The position numbers and the translations under genes were made by a program. From NCBI GenBank assembly GCA_963573315.1, contig OY752146.1, forward strand, positions 1,178,001 to 1,242,000: a DNA stretch of 64,000 bases. Direction: 5' to 3'. The stretch is from Entomortierella parvispora. Its lineage: Eukaryota > Mortierellomycota > Mortierellomycetes > Mortierellales > Mortierellaceae. The first letter of the stretch is position 1. Every line of letters starts with the position of its first letter. Below the pieces are notes generated by a model. That model searched no databases. It was given only the letters and a program-made list of their open reading frames with translations, and had not been told where the DNA came from. Of this stretch, positions 34,211-45,037 are shown in pieces.

Positions 34211-35043
34211 GTTGTGAAGCTGTTAGGTCCTTTGGAACTTTGGATCACCGAATGGAGTGTTTGATGCGGCTGTGTTTCGCGACAACGAGGAGTACTTCAA
34301 TCTGTGTTGGGTATCGTAGTCTGGTGATGGAGACAGTCGTGAAGATAAGTGGGGGGAAAGTAGTGAAGGGAGGAATGGAAGAGAAGAATGCCAAATACTG
34401 CAAGTGGATCGGTGGTCATTGCGAGCGTTCTGGCGCAAGGGGCATGAAAAGGGGTGGGGAGGTGATTGCCCCCCTTTTCTGCCAACGCGATCCTAGACTA
34501 TCCTTCGTGTGTCGCCACCAAATATTGCTGTCACGCAGCTAGACCATTGTGAGTAGATTCTGTAAGTGGCGTTTGTGATGGTTATTTGCAATATTTTGCG
34601 ATTCCTCGAAATGGTCATTTTCTTTGCTCCTCGCTTTTTGCCACTCCAGCAAAGGTTGGATCATCATATCCCCTCACTAGCTTGTGTATAAATGTTTGAT
34701 CCTGCTGGAAGTTCCCAAGATTAATGAGGACGGGTCTACGACGAGCATTGTTGGTCGTCAGTACACACATGATGATCCTTCACTGAGAACTGAATAGCTT
34801 TGCCAGCAAGATGTTTGAAGGGGACGCTTTCTGCGTGGATATTTTTAATGCATTGATGCAAGTGTTTTACGCGCAATGGGTAGAAATGTTGGTGTCACTA
34901 TAACAAACGAGTCCCGACTTGCACTGGTTCAAAATCCATCGCCCAGAGTTGCACTTGGAGTATTGGTTGGCTAATGGAGATCAAGGGTACAAAATGAGGT
35001 TGTCAATAGTGATATAACAGAAAGCAGATATTTACAAGAAATC
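34211..35043. other. intergenic region, no gene seen
   Basis: 833 bp between the RAMP4-like start and the RNase stop codon. Mostly AT-rich after 34550. I see no coding or RNA gene. Confidence 0.5.
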
Positions 35044-36341
35044 TTATCTGTCCTTACAAGAACCGGGGCTAACACAGATGGTGGCACCGTTGGTAGAGCA
35101 GCTACCGGCTTGCTTGCCCGTGGGAATTGAGCCGGAAGGTGAGGTTGCGGTGGGGGGCGGGGTCTTTGTTGGCGCAGTCTTGGTCGTGGTGGTGGGAGGA
35201 GTCACAGAGCCACCCCTTGTAAAAAAAAGTAGAAGTGTCGCGTTAAAATTGGATGTCAGGACAAAAACAACGGAACGAGACGGAACGTTTGCGAGACATA
35301 TCAAGGATTTTTGAGGACGTACTTGACGGGGTAAGAGATGTATCCTTTGCAGGAGCCTCGGGATTGAGGTGTCGTGAGAACGTATTGGTTATTGTTCTTG
35401 ACATTGAAGAACAACCAGATCTAGGGAAAGAAAGCAGGATATCAGAAGGAGCAGAAGAAACATTGGACCAAGAGGTCTAGGGTCCAAAGAAGAGGATTGA
35501 CAAAGTTCAATTCCAAGCTACGCCAGTTTTACCTCGCTCAAGACACCAGACTCGCAATTAATCTCGGCATCGAATCCAAAAGCAGACTGGATAGCCGAGT
35601 GGATATCTGCGACGTTGGGGTTAGATCCTGGAGTAATCCCCTTGGCTGCCAGTGCCTTGTACAGATTATACTGAGAGCGCAGCTCCAGAGCCTTGCTAAA
35701 GTAGTTGTAAACGTCTTGGTTCGCAACAAAGTTGCTCGAGCAAGAAGGTGCCAGAGTCGAGACACAGGTTCCGTGCTTGGACCACTCATGGGACCAGAAT
35801 ACATTGTTGTCACCTTTGTAAGATGACCAATACGTGTGCATGTCCGAGAGGAAGTTCGAGGGAGCCCCAGGGTAGTTCTGAAGACGAGGTTCAATGTCCT
35901 ATTTTTGTGGCCAGAAAAGGTTGGAAAGAGTTTAATTGGGGTTGTTAGATGAAAACACAATCCAACGATTGACAAGCACAAAACATCGGGCATGTTTTGC
36001 TCAATTGCTATTCGTACAGAGTAGACACGCTTGGCATCGCATCCGTTAGCTGGTCCTTGGCCTCCGGAGCAAGTGTCGGGCCAGAGACCATGCATCGTGA
36101 ATTCGTCCAAAGGTCCGAGGCCGTCGTACCATTGCTGAACTAAAACTAACAATCCCATTGAGGGTAGGCAGCAGGTGCCAACTCCTTCGGAGACTGAGGA
36201 GCAAGACAAGACATCTGCAGGGCAGGAATCTGCACGGGGGTTGAGTACAGAGTGGCTGATGTTGAAAGGCAAGGAGGAAACAACCGAAAGTCCTGCGGCC
36301 AAGACCAAGGCCACGGTAGAGGTCATAGAGATGAACTTCAT
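35044..36341 (-). CDS. secreted ribonuclease T2
   Basis: Four predicted exons on the minus strand (36341-36018, 35898-35533, 35420-35323, 35215-35044) give 319 residues. Signal peptide at 1-22 ([20 protein letters not shown]). The two catalytic blocks are [11 protein letters not shown] (CAS I) and [14 protein letters not shown] (CAS II), with the active-site histidines present, and cysteine pairs as in fungal T2 enzymes. The last exon adds a Thr/Pro-rich linker ([17 protein letters not shown]) and a short Cys tail [17 protein letters not shown] that ends after only about 24 residues, as if a C-terminal binding module had been cut short. It cleaves RNA outside the cell or in the vacuole for phosphate and nucleotide scavenging. 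Confidence 0.93.
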
Positions 36342-37812
36342 GACGTGGAAAGAGGAAAGACGGGGAGGACCAACAGGACTGGCTGGGTGGTTGTAGGTGA
36401 CTTCAGTGTTTGATGAGTGGGTGAGACTCGGATTGTCTCGCGCCTTTATATTAACAAAAAAACAAAGGAAAGGGGAACGACATCCAATAAGCGGGACAGC
36501 ACTTTCTTCGATTGGCATGAGGCATGGTAGCACTCGGTCGTACTTGTCAAGGAGACTCTATTCTATTGGCAGCGAGCAGACTGAAGTAGATGCAAGGGGC
36601 CAAGCACAATGCGTGGGTCAGTCCGACCTCGTGTTTGGATTTCAGTTTACTCAAGGGAAGGGTAATCAGGGACAGCAAACACGCCCGAGGATTGGAGAGG
36701 ATTGGAGACGAAGCTTGAGAGCCACCTGTACAAATCCGGGGATACACCAGGGATACACCGCCGAGTTTGCGTCGGGTACAAGGCCCGCTGTCGAAGCAGC
36801 CAAGGCGAACGATACTACTCGCTACTAGTCAGTTTTTGAGCAATCATGTCTCCTCTTTTGCAGTTTAGTAGTACCAAGGTTGTGCAAGGGGCATGGCACT
36901 ACTTGTGATGAAGACTAGTTGAAAGTAAATAAATTGACATAGAGTGGATGATGACAAATAAAGAATCGGAAGTACCGTATGCTGTGAGAGCTCTTTCGAG
37001 CATGGTGACCATTGAGAAGGAAGGGGTAGATGTGCGGACCCTAGGAGTCTTTAGCAAAACCCAATGATCTAGACACGCCCATGCAAGTTTATTCGTCAGG
37101 GAACTTTCAGCATGACGATAAAATCCACTCTTGCCTCGGGTGAGTGTCGATGGGAGCACGAGAATCAGAGGACAACGAGAGCAACGTGGGAGAGAACGGG
37201 CGAACAGCCGAGAGACAGCAAAAGAAAACTGGGCAAGAGGACCGGCGCTTTCAGACGGATGGGCGCTCTTGCTTCGGTCCTCTGTGCGAATCACAACGCG
37301 AGATGCGATCAGCCGTAGCCATGAGCGTTTCCTGAGAGGCGAGCGCGGAGTACGATTATGGTGCTCCTGTTTTCTCCAAAGTCTGACTCGGCTCCAAGAA
37401 TCCCTACAATGCTTGACCTGACGCGGTAGTGGCGCAAAGGAAATAAAAATCCTTGTAGGGTCTGTGGAAGAGCTGACAACGATGGCACTGAGCACCACGC
37501 GATTGGATCTTTGGATCGCAGGCGTGGGAGAATGAGCCACCAAGGGATCCACAGGAGTGATGAACAGCGTGAGAGGAAAAGGAAGGGGCGATTGAAGAAA
37601 AAAAAAGACGCGTCGATCCCTGCTGGCGGCGCGAGGAATGGGCCTAGAGAGGACGATGCGCTTTGTCCCATTTTTGGTGGCGCAAGTTCCTCTTTCTGGG
37701 AGATTCCCATGGTGCAGCTGAGAATCATCAGTCTCTTTCTTTTTGATTCGTCCTGCTCCTATCGCCTACCTGGCTATCACCACCTGGACGTACGCCTCAT
37801 CCTTAACTGAAC
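36342..37812. promoter_or_regulatory. divergent intergenic region between RNase T2 and LSD1-like gene
   Basis: 1.47 kb with no recognisable gene. A minus-strand frame of 217 codons at 36899-37552 is open but Arg/Ser-rich without any motif, and I do not accept it. Both flanking starts face away from each other. Confidence 0.45.
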
Positions 37813-40689
37813 ATGTCTGATACACGAGAGATTAAGAAACAGGCAAGGAAGAGAACGATCCAGCGTCAGCTCGTGTCCTCGCTTGGTCGCGCCTGGTCTT
37901 CAGATGGATCAGCCCCTGATGGAGAAACATCACCAAAGAATCTAATTCTTCAAAGCAAACGGATCCGAAAGCAAGTTAATCTGAACAAGCCAGAGCTAAC
38001 ATCATCCTCAGCGCTGCGATCCCGCAGGAATGCGTCGACTTCTGCCTCTTCCGCATCAACATCCTCATCTCGATCTCATTCCAACTCAAGGAGACATCGC
38101 GTATTGTCACAAAGGGACAAGATGCTAAACGATGCGGCCCACGCCTCCAGGCTACACGCACATGGCCTCTGTGTCGAGGAGTTTGAGCTTTTTCAGTATC
38201 ATATCGGCAAACCCGACCTCGAGAGTTACCTTCATGTCAGGAATACTATGCTCTGGCTATGGCGCGAATCACCAAGAGAGCCGCTCACACTAGATCGCGC
38301 ATATAACGCAACAAAGGATCTTGGACTGCACCACGGCCTTATCTCGCATATTTACGAGTTTCTGCTGCGATCTGGCTACATCAACTTTGGGATGTGCCCC
38401 TTTCAGGATCAGGCAAGCCATGATAAAAGTACAGACAACAGCAGTAGAGACCGCAGTTCGAAAGAGAGAACCCGTGACAACAGTCGACATACCTCAACAA
38501 TAATTCCGGCCCAAAAAGAGATTGTAGTCATAGGCAGTGGCATTGCGGGCGTGGCTGTTGCTAGACAGCTAGAGAACTTGTTCCATTATTTTGCTCCTCA
38601 CTTTGCACCCGGATTACCGCCCAAGGTTGTGATACTGGAGGCACGATCACGCATTGGCGGCCGGATGCACTCAATGGAACTCGAAACCAAAACATTACCA
38701 ACAACCAAAGCCCCAACTACCCAAAAAGATCTATCCTCAGCAAATTACGACTCGACTGGCTCCATTACAACTCAGAAGCTGGATGCCTCCAAAGTTCGAC
38801 ACGCAGTTGATCTTGGTGCCCAAATCATTACAGGGTTTGAAAATGGCAACCCAATGGAGATCATTGTTCGTCGCCAGCTCCCCAAAATGGCCTTGCATTA
38901 TCTTGTCAATGACTCGTGTGACCTCTTTGAACACGATGGAAGATTGGTACCTAAGGACAAGGACATTCATTGTGAGCAAGTCTTCAATCGGATCCTGGAT
39001 CAAGCTTGCAAACTGAGAGAATCAAAGGATATTCCACAGCCTCTGCAGGCGTATCTTAGCGATCGTGCGAGACGGGATACTCGAGAGCCAGGAAGAGTTC
39101 AATCGGCGACTTCACCTACACTCGGCCACTCTATGGATTACTTTCTGGAGTCACATCCCGAGTTTAGAACCTGGACCCCACAAGAGCTAGGGCTGATCCA
39201 CTGGCACTATGCTAACCTTGAGGTACATATACCACCATACATTCTACAGTGATTCATGTTGAACTGTTAATTGACAGGCGTTATGCACACCATTAGTTTG
39301 CGAACGCAACTCCGTTAGATCAACTGTCTCTTCGGCATTGGGACCAAGATGATGACTACGAATTTTCAGGAAATCATTGCATGGTTGTTGAGGGTTATGG
39401 ACAAGTTCCTGTCGCTCTCTCTCAAGACTTGGATGTGCGGCTGAATAAGCCGGTTGCATCTATCAAGCGAACATCGACATCGGGAGGCGCTTCAACTTCT
39501 AGAAATCAGCACCAGGCGCCGATTACAGTGCAGTGTCGCGACGGATTCTCCATTTCATGCCACGCGGCAGTTATAACAGTGCCTTTAGGTGTGATGAAGA
39601 GTCGACAGATCGATTTTTTGCCACCGCTTCCAGAATGGAAGCAGAAAGCCGTGCAGAGACTTGGCTTTGGGCTTCTCAACAAGCTGGTTCTTGTATTTGA
39701 AAAGCCCTTTTGGGACTCTTCAGTGGAGCTGTTTGGATACGTGGGCAGTGGTAAGGATGGGACCTCAGGGAAAAACTACGACCTCAAAGCATATCGATCC
39801 AGTCGCGGAAAGTTTTACATGTTCTGGAACTGTATAGTTGTGTCAGGCCTTCCTGTTTTAGGTAAATCTCCCGATTTTATACTGAACGCAGGTTGAGAAA
39901 GTGGTGGATGAAATTCTAATATCACTACATCTCATCTACTTTCCAGTGACTCTTATGGCAGGACAATCTGCGTATGATTCGGAGAAAATGTCAAAAGAAG
40001 ACCTGGTTCAGGAGGCGTTGGAGACTTTGGCGTTGATCCACCCAGATATCCCTCAAATCCCCAAACCAGTAGAGACGGTAGTCACTCGATGGTCTCAAGA
40101 TGAATTTGCGCAAGGAAGTTATTCCTTCGTAGGCAAGAATGGCACTGGGGAGGACTACGATCTTTTAGCAAAGTCTGTTGATGGCCAGCTCTACTTTGCT
40201 GGCGAAGCGACGAGTCGACAGTACCCAGCAACTGCCCATGGGGCTTATTTAAGTGGTATCAAAGTCGCCAAGGATGTCCTGGATTCATTGATAGGACCGC
40301 AAACCATCCATGGCTCCAACAACACCTCATCTACGAGTCGCATTGCTCATCATGAGAATGGTCATGGCAGCCATGAAAACGATCAATCGCACCTGTTGTC
40401 GCTAGAGGACGCCCATACGACGGATTCGCCTCCGCCAGAGAGGTCCGAAGCTATGATTGGCCATGGGTTTGCAATCCCTAGAAGACGAGGGCGGGTCGCA
40501 AAGAGCATTATTGCCCGATTTGTGGCGGAGCAAAGCGACGAGGATCTTGGTGACTCGTCGGAAGATGAGCAGAGATCAAGACCCAAGCGGGTACGACAGG
40601 GCGTCGAAGACAAGCGCAGTGCTGATGTTGCAGGGGAGGCACCAAAAAAACGAGGCCCAGGACGGCCGCGAAAGATACAAGTAAAGTAG
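37813..40689 (+). CDS. LSD1/KDM1-like lysine-specific histone demethylase (SWIRM and amine oxidase)
   Basis: Predicted exons 37813-39222, 39297-39861 and 39947-40689 give 905 residues. A SWIRM domain lies at about 115-197 (LWLWRESPREPLTLDRAYNA, LRSGYINFGM). The FAD-binding start is IVVIGSGIAGVAVARQLE (238-254), then LEARSRIGGRM; the active-site lysine is K599 in GFGLLNKLVLVF; the C-terminal FAD motif is FAGEATSRQYPATAHGAYLS. It removes mono- and dimethyl groups from histone lysines. The 100-residue CoREST-binding tower insertion expected before HWHYANLEFANATPL is absent. The C-terminus is acidic then basic, ending in an AT-hook KKRGPGRPRK that could bind DNA directly. Confidence 0.93.
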
Positions 40690-40997
40690 CAGTCGGGGTA
40701 ATAACATCATATTCAAACAGGGAAGCAAAGAAGGTCATCGACCGCTCATGACCACTTCGAGGTGTGTGGCACATGCACCCGAGAGGCGATTTTTGGGCCT
40801 GTCCCTGGTACTGTTGTCATATCTATTTCCGTCGATAAAAATAGAAGTCGCTGAATCAATGAATGGAATGAGCAATTCACCCATCCTCTTCTTTCTCTCT
40901 TCTCTTCCTCATCTCTCTGCTGGATCGAATGTCCGTCTGTTCTTCATTCATCCCCTCTTCTCCCCTCTCTCACTCTGAATTCTGCATTTGATCCACA
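40690..40997. other. short intergenic region
   Basis: 308 bp between two plus-strand genes. A CT-rich tract at 40880-40975 precedes the next start. No gene is seen. Confidence 0.45.
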
Positions 40998-42911
40998 ATG
41001 GTCACAACAATGTCCTCAAGGCATCGAGCTTTGATGGGTATCCTTCTTATCCTCTGCATCGGCTCTATCCTCACATTCTCGCTGCATCCACTCTCCCTCG
41101 ATGATGGCTCATGGGTCCGGACCTCAAGCTTATCCACAGAGTCGACATCGTCCTCACAATTCAAGACTCGTCCTCCGGAAACAGAAACCATTCCGGAGGA
41201 CGAGAGGATGGGCACAGGTGCTCGAGGAACCGACCTTGAAAACAACAGCGAGCTTGATCATCCATCTGAGTCACTGTCCTATGCTTCAATGTCTACCAGG
41301 ACACTCCAAAAGTTGATCCTTGGCACCATCCTTGATACGAATGAGGACCTGTCCGACCTCTCACGGCCTGTCCGGACTGCACGACCAAGAGTCAAGCAAG
41401 TTGAGCAACAACTCCGGCCTCAGGATGACGACATCATCAATAGCCAAACCAAAGACAGCAACGAAGAAAGTACCGATTCTGTTGACGAATACGAGCCAGG
41501 CGAGGAGTTGCTTGAAAACGAAAGCGCCGCTAATGACTCTGATGAAGAAGCCGCAAGCGAGCCTGACCTTGAATCATATCTGGAGTCTGGTGAGGAACTT
41601 TTAGAGCCAGAGATGAAGACCGAGGGTCAGTTGGATCTGGAGAACAACAGCGATGATGATGTCGTCAGGGGTGTTGCCCCTGCAACGGTCAATTCGCTTG
41701 CTCAGTTCGATATCTCTCACACTCTTCCCCCTGTATCCAACTACTTGCTCTTTGTCCCCTCTGGAGAGACGATCGAAGCTCAGTACTTTTCCTTGACCAC
41801 TGCTCTCTGGATCGCCAAGCATTCGAATCGCACTCTGATCTATTCACCACCGATCATGCCCCCACCATCGCTCGCCCGCTTTTACCCAGTCTTCTCTGGA
41901 CCCCGCGCCACCAAGCGTCAGCGTTGGAACACTCTCTTTGACCTGAAGAAGGCCTCCCTGTCTCAGCCAATTGTCCAGATGGAAGTTTTGCGACCTGCTT
42001 TTCCAAGGCTGTTCACGGCCGAAATGGCTTTGGAGGAGGAGCACCCCATCACTTCATATCAGCCAAAACTGTTGTCTTCGACCGACTCTACCCCTGTTTC
42101 CATTCGATGCCAGGGACCCGCAGCGGCAGGATCATGGAAGTCAATTGACTTTGCTGGGCGCCATTTCTTGAACACCTTCAATCTCCAGACCGAATTTGAC
42201 ACTCTCGACGACCAATACTGGGACCTCAAACCAGAGGCTATCCAGCGAAACTGGGGACCATTGGCGAAGAGCACAGAGGCGGATGCAACGGCGGATCTCC
42301 GTCATGGGAAGTTTGTGTGCATTTCAGGAACAGAGATCGTGGGAGTAGAAGACCCAGACATTGAAGAGATGATTTGGGACGAGTACGGGCCTATGATTGG
42401 GTTTACTCGAGCCATTAGGTTGCAGGCTCGCCAGACTGTACTGGAAGTTATGAGAGCGTTGGAAAAGGAGGATCGCAAGGATGGATATATTGGTGTTCAT
42501 ATTGACAAGCTACCCCCGCGTGAGGTATGCGACCAAGAGAAGACCCGTTCAGACTGCCAGTGGACAGTTGAGTTGGTTGCAAAACGAATCGAGCTTCTTC
42601 AACAAACGGAAGGTGTGACAAGACCCGTCGTTGTGACAACAACCGAAACCGATCTCGAGATTTTGTCCAAAATGGACCGCCAGCCTGGATGGCTGCGTGT
42701 TGGAGCGGAAGACGATGCCAACGGACTGTTTGGAGGCTCCTCCTACGAGGACCTTGGAGGCTATGGCGAAGCGACCACAAAGACGTATATCATGTCCAAC
42801 AGTGCAATCTTTGTTGGAAATAAGGATTCACCCCTCGCAGTGCACACCGCCTTCAGGATAAAGACCAATAACAGGAACCGATTGGTGCCCTGGCGGTGGG
42901 AGTTGTATTAG
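40998..42911 (+). CDS. GDP-fucose protein O-fucosyltransferase-like type II membrane protein
   Basis: Single exon, 637 residues. A short cytosolic N-terminus is followed by one membrane segment (about 13-29, MGILLILCIGSILTFSL), then an acidic Ser/Glu-rich stalk (about 30-230) and a globular C-terminal domain starting SNYLLFVPSGETIEAQYFSL with NRTLIYSPPIMPP. This layout and the early blocks match the O-fucosyltransferase-like family found in many fungi, where the usual HN(Q/E)R-type motif is replaced by IEAQYFSL. A second conserved block GYIGVHIDKLPPREVCDQE corresponds to the donor-binding region of the family. Donor and acceptor are unknown. It is presumably a Golgi enzyme. A start at the second Met (41010) is possible. 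Confidence 0.72.
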   Translation: MVTTMSSRHRALMGILLILCIGSILTFSLHPLSLDDGSWVRTSSLSTESTSSSQFKTRPPETETIPEDERMGTGARGTDLENNSELDHPSESLSYASMSTRTLQKLILGTILDTNEDLSDLSRPVRTARPRVKQVEQQLRPQDDDIINSQTKDSNEESTDSVDEYEPGEELLENESAANDSDEEAASEPDLESYLESGEELLEPEMKTEGQLDLENNSDDDVVRGVAPATVNSLAQFDISHTLPPVSNYLLFVPSGETIEAQYFSLTTALWIAKHSNRTLIYSPPIMPPPSLARFYPVFSGPRATKRQRWNTLFDLKKASLSQPIVQMEVLRPAFPRLFTAEMALEEEHPITSYQPKLLSSTDSTPVSIRCQGPAAAGSWKSIDFAGRHFLNTFNLQTEFDTLDDQYWDLKPEAIQRNWGPLAKSTEADATADLRHGKFVCISGTEIVGVEDPDIEEMIWDEYGPMIGFTRAIRLQARQTVLEVMRALEKEDRKDGYIGVHIDKLPPREVCDQEKTRSDCQWTVELVAKRIELLQQTEGVTRPVVVTTTETDLEILSKMDRQPGWLRVGAEDDANGLFGGSSYEDLGGYGEATTKTYIMSNSAIFVGNKDSPLAVHTAFRIKTNNRNRLVPWRWELY

Positions 42912-43261
42912 AGTCCCTTTGCATTATTTTTTCAAGTTTCTAGCTCATGTCATCCATTCGATCATACCCCTGTCTCTGAACAGCAATAAAAAGTACCATT
43001 TGAATACATTGTCGGAACTGAGAGCGCCCGTGCTGCGCGTGTGGATTAAAATGAAAGGAGCGAGGTGGCTTTGGGAACCACGCGCGAGAGCGGCGTGGGA
43101 GAGTGAGTGTGATGATGCGGTCCTGATCCAGCCAGCGTGGATCCCCATTTCACTCTCCTCCTGGCTCCTCCCTCTTTATTTCAAGGGTAAGGCATCATCT
43201 AGATCAGGCCTGATCTGTCTAGTCGACTTCTCTTTTCCCTTTCCATCCTTCCGCATTCATC
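42912..43261. other. intergenic region upstream of PAN6
   Basis: 350 bp. CT-rich at about 43145-43180 and 43220-43255. No gene is seen. Confidence 0.45.
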
Positions 43262-44691
43262 ATGGCCGCTATTTGGGCTTGTACCTCCTGTCTCCGAAAC
43301 ATCCGCGCGACCCCAGTTTCGACCACTGCAGCGCGGTCGTTGCCATCGACATCCTTCCCGATCCACCAGACGAGCTCACCGCGCGCTTCATACTCCACCC
43401 TCCGTCTTAGGCTTGCAGAATCATCTACAGCACGCTTTGCACCCGGCAGCACCATCAAGAGCCCAGCTTCTTTCTCCAACCTTTCTTTTAAACAGCACAT
43501 TGTCAGAATGAGTCACGCTGCTAACACGTCCCTTGGCAAGTAGCAAATCCCTCGCCTGCTCACCTTTGTGTGCACCTCTGTTCCTCTATTCTTCTTTACC
43601 CAAGATTCTTGATCTAACAAATGAAAACCATTTTCTCCCCATTAGGTGATGGACAGATCCCCGTTTTTGATTCGATCGCGGCATTCCGTGAGTGGCGCGA
43701 GGAGTTGAGACGACAGGGCAAGACCGTGGGCTTTGTGCCCACGATGGGTGCACTTCACGCTGGACACTTGGGACTAGGTAATGGATCATATATGGCGGCA
43801 CCCTTTCTTATATTTTCTTTGGCCTTGAGGACAAGGGAAGCAATTGAAACTAATATTCTCTACCAACACCCCCCCTATTTTTGGTTCATAGTCAAGAATG
43901 CTAGACAGGAGTGTGATGCTGTCGTAGTGTCCATCTTTGTGAACCCAGCCCAGTTTGCACCTCACGAGGATCTGGATCAGTACCCCCGCACGTTCGATAC
44001 AGATTATGCCTCGCTTGTGGAATCAAAGTCCTGTGCTGCGATCCTTTTGCCCAAAGTTAGTGAGATGTATCCATCTGGTATCACCTTGGACCGTGCTCAG
44101 CAACGGGGCACGTTCGTGGAAGTCCAGGGACTTTCGCATCAGATGGAAGGTATCCCTCGTCCTCATTTCTTTCGAGGCGTGGCTACCGTGGTCACCAAGT
44201 TGTTCAACATTGTTCAACCTGATCGCGCTTTCTTTGGTCAAAAAGATGCTCAGCAATGTGTGGTGGTTCGGGCCATGATCCGGGATTTGCTGTTGCCAAT
44301 CCGTATGCGCGCTTTGCCCACTGCCCGTGAACAGGATGGATTGGCCATGTCATCCCGTAACCGTTATTTGACCCCAGAGATGCGCAAGATCGCGACGTTG
44401 CTTTACAGTGCCATCTCAGCAGCCAAGCAAGTCATTCAAACTGGAGCCACGAATGAGAGAGAGGAGATTTTGAAGCCCGCGTATGCAATCATTGAGGAGG
44501 TCAGGAAGCAAGTCAAGGACCAGGGACTGCCATTTGAGGTCCGTTTGGATTACTTGTCCTTGGTCGATGTCGCCACATTGGGTGAGATCGAGGTCTTGGG
44601 CAAGGAGCAGGCGGCAATTCTGTCGGGCGCGGTCTATGTCGGCACAACCCGCCTGATTGATAACGTTTTGATTAATGCTGAGGAGTTATAG
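43262..44691 (+). CDS. PAN6: pantothenate synthetase (pantoate-beta-alanine ligase)
   Basis: Predicted exons 43262-43535, 43646-43777 and 43892-44691 give 401 residues. The first 85-90 residues are basic and Ser/Thr/Ala-rich (MAAIWACTSCLRNIRATPVS), a probable mitochondrial leader absent from the bacterial enzyme. The ligase core has VGFVPTMGALHAGHLGL (ATP-binding HxGH), SIFVNPAQFAPHEDLDQYPR, FFGQKDAQQCVVVRAM and the DGLAMSSRNRYL loop. It joins pantoate and beta-alanine with ATP. Only a GC-AG splice at 43536 (G, then GCAAGT) with acceptor TTAG at 43645 keeps the frame across intron 1; the nearby GTAGCA donor would create an immediate stop. The second intron is canonical. Confidence 0.94.
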
Positions 44692-45037
44692 GGGGAGAGA
44701 GTGGCGACAATAAATCTCGCGAGCTGTTGTACTCTTCACGATCCAAGACGTTGCACACATGCATATTTGCTACTTTACTGCTCCTTTCGTTTGTAAGTGC
44801 ACTCTTCAGATCTCTCTTATAACCGCCGTTGCTCCTTTGCTAGTGCGCCCTTTGATCCTCATGACCCACCTCGCTATAATCGTTGTTTCTAATCCTCGCT
44901 TACAATCGTAACTGTTCCTGTCAAAGGCAGGGTAGTTTTCTTATTCATTCACGATCCCGCTTAAAAATCATGGCCGTTCATTTGGCAAGGCGCTTGTTAT
45001 CATAGGTAAATAATGTACATTTTGTATTCTAGGGTTT
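44692..45037. other. 3' region between convergent genes
   Basis: 346 bp between the PAN6 and SIL1 stop codons, T-rich on the plus strand. No gene is seen. Confidence 0.45.

Noticed and set aside
34890-34960. A GGTTCAAAATCC block resembling a tRNA B box
   Set aside because: The spacing is one base off, and no A box or acceptor stem can be paired around it.
36899-37552. A 217-codon minus-strand frame in the RNase/LSD1 gap
   Set aside because: Arg/Ser-rich with no domain, no intron logic and no ATG context; probably a chance frame in a GC-rich promoter.
43621-44691. A start at 43621 for pantothenate synthetase
   Set aside because: That ATG lies in intron 1; the upstream exon supplies a good organelle leader in phase through a GC-AG splice. 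A minor isoform is still possible.
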